From Pseudomonadota bacterium (GTDB lineage: Bacteria > Pseudomonadota > Alphaproteobacteria > UBA9219 > RGZA01): a DNA stretch of 5,061 bases. The notes below the pieces were generated by a model. The model ran no database searches, had not been told where the DNA came from, and worked only from the letters and a program-made list of their open reading frames with translations. The stretch is taken from assembly GCA_016195205.1 (NCBI GenBank), contig JACQAB010000002.1, positions 1 to 5,061 of the forward strand, given 5' to 3'. Below, one piece after another: positions 1-5,061 of this stretch. Every line of letters starts with the position of its first letter. Within the stretch, counting starts at the first letter, position 1. The translations under genes were made by a program, and so were the position numbers.

Positions 1-20
1 ACCTCCCGCCTCCCCTCCCC

Positions 21-3000
21 ATGCTGGAATCTTTTTTTATCGCCCATCCACCGTCCAACGCCGAAACAGGAACCTATAACATTCTGTTGGTTGTTTTTTC
101 CTATGTGGTGGCAAGTTTAGCTTCCTACACCGCTCTGGCCCTGGCGCAACGGCTGGTGAATGCATTTAATCCCCGCGAAAGACGTTTAACGCATTGGGGT
201 GGGGCCTTCGCCATGGGCGCGGGCATTTGGGCCATGCATTTCGTGGCGATGCTGGCCTACCGCATGCGCATGCAGGTGGAATACGATCCGTTTCTCACCC
301 TGTTGTCGATGTTGATTGCCGTGGCCGTGGCCTACGCGGTGCTGGCCATTGTCAGCCGCGAACGGCTTTCCATGGTTCAAATTGCGGTGGGCGCCCTGTT
401 ATTGGGCCTGGGCATTTGCGGCATGCATTACACCGGCATGGCGGCGATGCAGATGGATGCCTCTTTGCGCTATACGCCTGGTCTTTTCGCGCTTTCAGTG
501 CTGATCGCCGTGACCGCTTCGGGCGCCGCCTTGTGGATCGCCTTCACCTTGGCCCGGCACAAGGGCAAGTATCGCCTGCCGTTGCAGATCGGGGCCGCCA
601 TGATCATGGGCGCCGCCATCTGCGGCATGCATTACACCGGCATGGCCGCTTCGGTGTTCATTCCTTTCGCCGATTGCCGTTTCGGCGCCAGCCAGAATTT
701 TGAGTTTCTGGCGCTGGCCGTAATCACCGTCACCAGTGTGGTGTTGTGCATTTTCACCTTCTCCATTTTCCACCGGCTTTTTCTGATGGTCTGTTGCAGC
801 GTGGTGTTGGCATTGCCGCTGGTGGTGATTATTTATCAATCGGTTAACGAGCTGAATTCAAACATTCAAATCGCCGAACGGGAAGAATACGGCGTCCGGC
901 ACCATAAAGTATTGATTGATTTCCTGATCAACGTGCAGGAAGTGCGCGGGCTCACCAACATCACTCGCCAAGGCGATAAAAACTTTACTGCCCAACGGCA
1001 GATTAAAAAAGAGGCCGTGGAGCGCAAGATTGCCGAGATCGACCACTTCAATCAACAGGATGAAGACAAGATAGCGGCCGGACCAGAATGGGACCGTATC
1101 AAACAGCGCGTTCTATCGATCATGGCCACGAACATCCTGCCGATAGAAGAAGAATTCGCGCAGTATTCCGAAATTATATCATCTTTGACCGATTTTATGG
1201 AAAATCTTGCCGACAAAAGTAACCTATCCATTGATCCGCAAGTGGATAGCGATCATCTGGCCGATGTTGCCGTAAACATCATGCCTCAGATCGTGGAAAC
1301 CACGGCAAAAATACGCGGCATAACGGCGGGGCTGCTGGCTTCTGGAAAAACGTCGGCGCGGTGGCCCGCGGCGCAGGTTCAACAGCTTCAGGCCCTGCAT
1401 AACGGATTGGATGTTCTGAGAGATAACATGAAAAACGCGCTGATGCGCGCCCTCCACGCCAATCCGGGCTTTGGAGTCTATGTGGACTATAACAACCAAA
1501 CCATTCGGCCAGCGTTGGAAAAATTCCAGAAGCACATTGAAGCCATGCTTGTTGATCATGTGAACGATTTATCAACCTCCGAAACGTTCAAACAAGCTAC
1601 CGATCTGATTGCCCTCTATGACGGACTTTACGACAAAACCTCGGAGGCTTTCCTTGATCTTCTGAAAGCCCGCAACGAAAGATACCAGCTGAAGAAAAAA
1701 CTGGTGATCTATTCCAGCGGCGTCGCTTTTCTGGGCCTTATCGCGCTGTTCACGTTTCTATACCGCAATCTTGCAAGCACCGAACGGGCTGAGCGTGAAA
1801 CAACGCTCCTGCGTAGCGTCGCCGCCACCGCTAATAGCGCCACGAACACGGAGTTGGCCGTCGAAAAATGCCTGAAGCTCGTGTGCGAATTCATGAAATG
1901 GCCGGTAGGCCACGCCTATGTTCTGGAACCCGAAGACGAAGCCCGGCTGTTGCGGCCTACCGGGTTGTGGCATGTGAACGATAAAAAACGCTTTAAAACC
2001 TTTATGGAGGTTACCGAGATCACCCCGCTCGCCCTGGGAAAGGGCCTGCCGGGCCGGGTATGGGAAAAACATGCGCCGGCATGGATCTCCGATCTTTCAA
2101 AAGACCCCAATTTCCCGCGTGGAAAGCTGGCGGCCAATCTGGGTGTCAAGGCGGGGTTTGCCTTTCCTGTCGTCGTGAACGGCAACGTATGTTATGTGCT
2201 GGAATTTTTTTCCACGTACCTCACCGAGCCTGACACGGCTCTTTTAGAAACCATGATCGACGTCGGCAACCAGCTGGCACAGGTGGTTATCCGCGCCCAC
2301 GCCGCGCTGGAACTGAAAAGCACCCGGGATGACGCTGAGAAAGCCAACGCCGCCAAAAGCGATTTTCTGGCCAACATGTCGCATGAGTTGCGCACGCCGT
2401 TGAACAGCATCCTTGGCATGACGCGGTTGCTGCTGGAATCTCAGCTCAAGCAAGAAGAACGCCAGCTGGCCGACACAGTATTCCGTTCCTCGGTGAACCT
2501 GCTGGAGATTGTTAACGACATTCTCGACCTTTCAAAGATCGAGGCGGGAGAAATGCAGCTGGAATGCATCGGGATAGACCCCAATTATATTCTTGTCAGC
2601 GTCACCGAGGCGCTGGGGCATGTGGCCCGTGAAAAGCGTCTTATCCTTGTTAAGTCATATGAGAAGGTAAAACTTCCTTACGTGCTGGGCGATCCTACGC
2701 GTCTGACACGCGTGCTGGTGAATCTGGTGGGAAACGCCATCAAATACACCAACCATGGCCAGGTGGAAGTGTCTGCTTTCTTCCGCAAGATAGACGACGC
2801 GCACGGTCAGCTGCATTGCGAGATAAAGGACACCGGTATCGGAATTCCAAAGGAAAAGCTTTCCACGATCTTCGAAAAATTTGTCCAAGCCGATACCTCC
2901 ACCACCCGCAAATACGGCGGCACCGGCCTGGGTCTGGCCATTACCAAGCAGCTGATCGAACTCATGGGTGGAAAGATCGGGGTGGAAAGTGAGCTAGATA

Positions 3001-3857
3001 ACGGCTCGCTGTTCTGGTTCACGATTCCGTTCAAAACCACCGACAAGCTCGATGCAAAAAAACAGATCCGCAAACTGAAAAAGACGCGTGGTTCGGTACC
3101 GGCATCCAAGGCGCGTGTGCTGGTGGCCGAAGACCACCCGATGAACCAACTGTTTATCACCAAGCTGCTGCAGCGCTTTGGTATTGGCACTTTCGAAATC
3201 GTCGAGAATGGCCATGATGTTCTTAAAGCCTGTCGCGAAAAACCGTGGGATGTGATTCTAATGGACTGCCATATGCCTGAAAAAAACGGCTATGACACCA
3301 CCCTGGACATCCGCGCCGGCGAGAAAGGAACCAACAAGCACCTTCCCATCGTCGCCATGACTGCCAACGCTATGGTGGGAGATAAGGAAAAATGCATGCG
3401 TTATGGCATGGATGAATATATCAGTAAACCCATCTCGATCGAGGAACTGAAAGAGGTGATGGCGCAATGGATCATCTTTGACGATGTCGCTACTTCGGGT
3501 GGTGAAAAATCAGCACCGCCTAACGATGCGCCGATGGATCTAACGCAACTGCGTACTTTCACGGAAGGCGACCAAGAGGCCGAAAAAGAATTTATCGGCC
3601 TTTTTGTCAGGGAATCCGAGAAAAATATGAAAATACTCGAGCAAAATCAGAACGGCGCGGACGCGCATGCCTGGGAAGAAGCGGCCCATAAGTTCAAGGG
3701 TGGTGCGGGGGGTGTGGGTGCCGCCGCGCTTCACCGGCTTTGTGGAGAGGCGCAAAATTTCAAAGGTTCAGCAGAAGAGCGGGCGGCGCTTTTTGAAAAA
3801 ATTACCGGCGAATATACGCACGTGAAAGAGGCCTTGAAGGAAATGGGGCTTTTATGA
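21..3857 (+). CDS. MHYT-sensor hybrid histidine kinase (MHYT - outer helical loop - GAF - HisKA - HATPase - REC - Hpt)
   Basis: This is a membrane sensor kinase carrying a complete internal phosphorelay. Seven hydrophobic helices (about residues 18-250) form an MHYT sensor, with motifs at 72-77 (MHFVAM), 135-140 and 203-208 (both MHYTGM). Helix 8 (253-273) and helix 9 (561-581) flank a mostly helical loop (275-559), placed outside the membrane by helix counting and by Arg/Lys-rich inner loops. A GAF domain follows (about 597-765), then HisKA with H788 in the SHELRTPLN box. HATPase boxes are N905 (N), DTGIGI 937-942 (G1), FEKF 951-954 (F) and GGTGLGL 966-972 (G2). The receiver (1032-1150) has E1037/D1038, acceptor D1082, T1114 and K1136. 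Hpt has H1223 in AAHKFKGGAG. MHYT is known as a proposed gas- or copper-binding sensor; the ligand here is unknown. The start sits about 20 residues before helix 1, but no Shine-Dalgarno is visible and the frame is open to the left edge. No promoter is in view. Confidence 0.95.
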   Translation: MLESFFIAHPPSNAETGTYNILLVVFSYVVASLASYTALALAQRLVNAFNPRERRLTHWGGAFAMGAGIWAMHFVAMLAYRMRMQVEYDPFLTLLSMLIAVAVAYAVLAIVSRERLSMVQIAVGALLLGLGICGMHYTGMAAMQMDASLRYTPGLFALSVLIAVTASGAALWIAFTLARHKGKYRLPLQIGAAMIMGAAICGMHYTGMAASVFIPFADCRFGASQNFEFLALAVITVTSVVLCIFTFSIFHRLFLMVCCSVVLALPLVVIIYQSVNELNSNIQIAEREEYGVRHHKVLIDFLINVQEVRGLTNITRQGDKNFTAQRQIKKEAVERKIAEIDHFNQQDEDKIAAGPEWDRIKQRVLSIMATNILPIEEEFAQYSEIISSLTDFMENLADKSNLSIDPQVDSDHLADVAVNIMPQIVETTAKIRGITAGLLASGKTSARWPAAQVQQLQALHNGLDVLRDNMKNALMRALHANPGFGVYVDYNNQTIRPALEKFQKHIEAMLVDHVNDLSTSETFKQATDLIALYDGLYDKTSEAFLDLLKARNERYQLKKKLVIYSSGVAFLGLIALFTFLYRNLASTERAERETTLLRSVAATANSATNTELAVEKCLKLVCEFMKWPVGHAYVLEPEDEARLLRPTGLWHVNDKKRFKTFMEVTEITPLALGKGLPGRVWEKHAPAWISDLSKDPNFPRGKLAANLGVKAGFAFPVVVNGNVCYVLEFFSTYLTEPDTALLETMIDVGNQLAQVVIRAHAALELKSTRDDAEKANAAKSDFLANMSHELRTPLNSILGMTRLLLESQLKQEERQLADTVFRSSVNLLEIVNDILDLSKIEAGEMQLECIGIDPNYILVSVTEALGHVAREKRLILVKSYEKVKLPYVLGDPTRLTRVLVNLVGNAIKYTNHGQVEVSAFFRKIDDAHGQLHCEIKDTGIGIPKEKLSTIFEKFVQADTSTTRKYGGTGLGLAITKQLIELMGGKIGVESELDNGSLFWFTIPFKTTDKLDAKKQIRKLKKTRGSVPASKARVLVAEDHPMNQLFITKLLQRFGIGTFEIVENGHDVLKACREKPWDVILMDCHMPEKNGYDTTLDIRAGEKGTNKHLPIVAMTANAMVGDKEKCMRYGMDEYISKPISIEELKEVMAQWIIFDDVATSGGEKSAPPNDAPMDLTQLRTFTEGDQEAEKEFIGLFVRESEKNMKILEQNQNGADAHAWEEAAHKFKGGAGGVGAAALHRLCGEAQNFKGSAEERAALFEKITGEYTHVKEALKEMGLL
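417..646 (+). repeat. 26-base perfect direct repeat encoding two MHYT motifs
   Basis: Bases 417-442 and 621-646 are identical over 26 positions, including all synonymous positions, and are offset by 204 bases (68 codons). Each copy encodes the CGMHYTGMA core at the end of helices 4 and 6 of the kinase. Identity stops at once on both sides. The MHYT family is built of internally repeated helix pairs, so protein similarity is expected; identity of the silent positions is less expected. The first motif, at residue 72, is divergent (MHFVAM) and not part of the repeat. Confidence 0.85.
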
Positions 3858-3870
3858 TCCTGACCCGGCC

Positions 3871-4629
3871 TTAGGAAATCGTGGGGCACTTCTCCAGATA
3901 TTCCATCAACCTTTCCTTGGAAAAAGGCTTGGTCATGAAACCTTTGGCGCCCCGTTGCACCGTGTGCTCCACGTTATCCTGCGAGCTGTCGGCGCTGAAC
4001 ATAACCACGTAAGCCTCCGGATCAATGGCCAGAATATCCGACAGGATCTGGGTGCCGTCACGCCCCGGCAGGTGAATATCGAGAAACAGAACATCGGGCA
4101 GACATTTTTTATAGGCGGCCAGAACCTCGTTTCCATCTTCGGCCTCATAGATCGCGGCCGTGGCCGCAAGGCCCTTTTTCACCAGGGCGCGCATATACAG
4201 GTCGTCATCGGCCACCAGCACCACATTTTCCCTTCGTGCGCCGCGGATCGCCGCATAAGACGAGGCCTGCATGGCCTTGCTGTACTGAATTTGTATTTCC
4301 AGTTTCCGCAGGCCCTCGGGCGTGGGCGGATGCACGGTGACCGTGCAGCTTCCCGGCGGCAGCTGGGCCTCGACGCGCCGGGGGATCAGGAGCGGATTGG
4401 CCTCGCCCCAGTGCAGGATCATGAAAATCTCGCGCTCATTGCAAAGATAGATTTTGCCCTCCTTGTCCTTGAAGAGTTCCTGCATCAGCGCGGCGGCCTG
4501 CGTTACGGTAAAAGTTTCTTCGGTTTCGACCAGCCGCACATCCACCAGCTGCCATTCTTTCAGCGCGGGTTTGATGCTGGGCAAAAAATCCAGGAGGTGC
4601 CGGTAATTTTCGTGAGAAAGGACTTGCAT
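3871..4629 (-). CDS. Response regulator with an unrecognised N-terminal domain and a C-terminal receiver (252 aa)
   Basis: The protein has two parts. Residues 1 to about 130 form a domain I do not recognise; it contains helical stretches, a strand-like KIYLCN segment (59-64) and a Pro-rich stretch near 80-105. Residues about 134-250 form a CheY-like receiver with acidic residues D141/D142, phosphoacceptor D184 in the FLDIHLPG box, S212 at the switch position and K234 before Pro. A receiver at the C-terminus is less usual than one at the N-terminus, and there is no DNA-binding or enzymatic output domain after it, so it may signal by protein contact. The frame extends upstream to an ATG at 4701, adding 24 residues rich in Cys and Pro that look untranslated. 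I prefer 4629 because the promoter-like pair at 4656-4684 lies inside that extension. A clear Shine-Dalgarno is missing at both starts. It converges on the kinase gene and could be its phosphate acceptor, but only position suggests this. Confidence 0.9.
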   Translation of the reverse strand: MQVLSHENYRHLLDFLPSIKPALKEWQLVDVRLVETEETFTVTQAAALMQELFKDKEGKIYLCNEREIFMILHWGEANPLLIPRRVEAQLPPGSCTVTVHPPTPEGLRKLEIQIQYSKAMQASSYAAIRGARRENVVLVADDDLYMRALVKKGLAATAAIYEAEDGNEVLAAYKKCLPDVLFLDIHLPGRDGTQILSDILAIDPEAYVVMFSADSSQDNVEHTVQRGAKGFMTKPFSKERLMEYLEKCPTIS

Positions 4630-4655
4630 TTCCGGACGGGGATAAGGAATTTGAG

Positions 4656-4684
4656 ATTTTGCCCATTCCGGCCCGTTTTGACAA
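4656..4684 (-). promoter_or_regulatory. Sigma70-type promoter-like pair for the response-regulator gene
   Basis: Reading the minus strand, TTGTCA (4684-4679) matches the -35 consensus at five of six bases. A spacer of exactly 17 bases leads to CAAAAT (4661-4656), which matches the -10 consensus at four of six. Transcription would start near 4648, about 19 bases before the ATG at 4629. This placement would leave the alternative ATG at 4701 outside the transcript. The -10 lacks its first T, so the site is only moderately convincing. Confidence 0.4.
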
Positions 4685-4732
4685 GGCCTGCATGTTGCCA
4701 TCGTATGCCGTACGGCTTGTGATGGCCTCCGG

Positions 4733-4912
4733 TTATGGCCCGTAACAATACAGCAGCACGATAGGGCAGGTATGGGCGCTGGTTTTCTTGTTGTGGCGCT
4801 TGAGGACGTTTTCCACCGCCTGTTTTTTATTGTCCTCCGTGGTCCAGGCTACCGTGCCGCTGATATATTGAATCGGGAAGCCATGAAGTTTTTCCGAAGA
4901 TTGTTCTTGCTT
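4733..4912 (-). other. Unresolved short open frame, possible gene remnant, in the region upstream of the response regulator
   Basis: The stretch 4702-5007 holds no gene I can call. On the minus strand a 59-codon frame runs from just after an in-frame TGA (4915-4913) to TAA (4735-4733). Its composition looks protein-like (Lys/Glu-rich, for example AWTTEDNKKQAVENVLKRHN, ending in CPIVLLYCYGP) and, from about 4882 down, its third positions are mostly G or C. It has no ATG or TTG; the only in-frame GTG (4816-4814) would leave about 27 residues. An ATG at 4884-4882 is in a different frame and meets a stop after 11 codons. On the plus strand an antisense frame aligned codon for codon (4772-4954) starts with ATG, but its only Shine-Dalgarno-like bases lie one base from that ATG. 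I recognise neither product. It could be a decayed gene, a frameshifted gene or chance. Confidence 0.25.
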
Positions 4913-4971
4913 TCACCCGATTCACCCTGTAGGGTCCGCCCCGAGTTACATTAACTCTGTGCTTTGCATGG

Positions 4972-4993
4972 TGCCGGTTCGTTAAAACCGGCA
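4972..4993 (-). other. Perfect 8-bp hairpin, possible weak terminator
   Basis: TGCCGGTT (4972-4979) and AACCGGCA (4986-4993) are perfect reverse complements around a six-base loop. On the minus strand the hairpin lies 15 bases past the TAA at 5008, where a terminator for a gene entering from the right would sit. No T-run follows it on either strand, so an intrinsic terminator is not supported; an mRNA-stabilising stem or a protein site is equally possible. Confidence 0.3.
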
Positions 4994-5007
4994 AGCGTAC
5001 CGGTAAG

Positions 5008-5061
5008 TTAAGTTGGTACGACGAAGCGGCCCCAAGCGGCCTTCTTCCCCTCGCGTTTGTC
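5008..5061 (-). CDS. Possible C-terminal end of a gene entering from the right edge (partial)
   Basis: Read on the minus strand from the window edge, 17 sense codons give DKREGKKAAWGRFVVPT and then TAA (5010-5008). The basic composition and mostly G or C third positions (about three quarters) suit a protein tail, and a hairpin follows 15 bases after the stop. The evidence is thin because only 54 bases are visible. The exactly antisense plus-strand frame is also open, from 4933 to the edge, and reads plausibly too (KTGKRTGKLSWYDEA), though it has no ATG, GTG or TTG in view. I cannot name either product. Confidence 0.3.
   Translation of the reverse strand, partial: DKREGKKAAWGRFVVPT

Noticed and set aside
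194..703. A 169-codon plus-strand frame inside the MHYT coding region
   Set aside because: Its translation is dominated by Arg, His and Gly with repeated LRHALHRHG segments, which are simply the MHYT repeats read in another frame.
4678..4706. Perfect TTGACA on the plus strand at 4678-4683, suggesting a promoter for the 4772-4954 frame
   Set aside because: At a 17-base spacing the -10 would be TCGTAT, only three of six matches, and the frame it would serve has poor support.
4707..4716. Ten-base palindrome GCCGTACGGC about 60 bases upstream of the predicted regulator transcription start
   Set aside because: It could be an operator half, but a single short palindrome with no second copy in the window is not enough to call a site.
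3955..4722. A 255-codon plus-strand open frame opposite the response-regulator gene
   Set aside because: It lies antisense to a clear receiver domain with all catalytic residues, and its own translation is His-, Arg- and Gln-rich with no recognisable motif. It is best explained as a shadow frame.
4782..4832. Possible plus-strand terminator ending in the T-run at 4822-4829
   Set aside because: The only stem before the T-run is four base pairs (GGCG/CGCC) with a loop of about 18 bases, too weak for an intrinsic terminator.
5022..5043. AAGCGGCC repeated twice near the right edge
   Set aside because: Two 8-base copies separated by two bases in a GC-rich stretch can arise by chance, and in the minus reading they fall within the possible coding tail.

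Overview
The window holds one very large two-component signalling gene and, converging on it, a smaller response-regulator gene. A short stretch follows that I cannot fully resolve, and then what may be the tail of another gene at the right edge. The proteins and a base composition that looks moderately GC-rich (estimated by eye, not computed) fit a Gram-negative proteobacterium. The combination of an MHYT sensor, this type of GAF domain and a hybrid kinase is common in alphaproteobacteria, but the lineage is an inference. I see no mobile element, CRISPR array, tRNA or rRNA.

Layout: 21-3857 (+) encodes a 1278-residue membrane hybrid histidine kinase. Its order is a seven-helix MHYT sensor, an eighth helix, a helical outer loop of about 285 residues, a ninth helix, GAF, HisKA, HATPase, receiver and Hpt. 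All the phosphorelay residues are present (H788, D1082, H1223). 3871-4629 (-) encodes a 252-residue protein with an unrecognised N-terminal domain and a C-terminal receiver. The two stop codons are separated by 13 bases. A promoter-like pair at 4656-4684 supports a start at 4629 rather than the longer reading from 4701. From 4702 to 5007 there are two antiparallel, codon-aligned open frames without convincing starts, a short palindrome and a hairpin. At 5008-5061 (-) a frame entering from the right ends in TAA and may be a gene's C-terminus.

How the parts may work together: the kinase carries every step of an ArcB-like His-Asp-His chain and ends in an Hpt, so it needs an external receiver to receive the phosphate. 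The neighbouring protein has an intact receiver and is the nearest candidate. That pairing is inferred from position only, since the genes are convergent and not co-transcribed. The points most worth a second look are the double sensor of the kinase, the orphan N-terminal domain of the regulator with its receiver in the unusual C-terminal place, and a 26-base perfect repeat inside the MHYT coding region.
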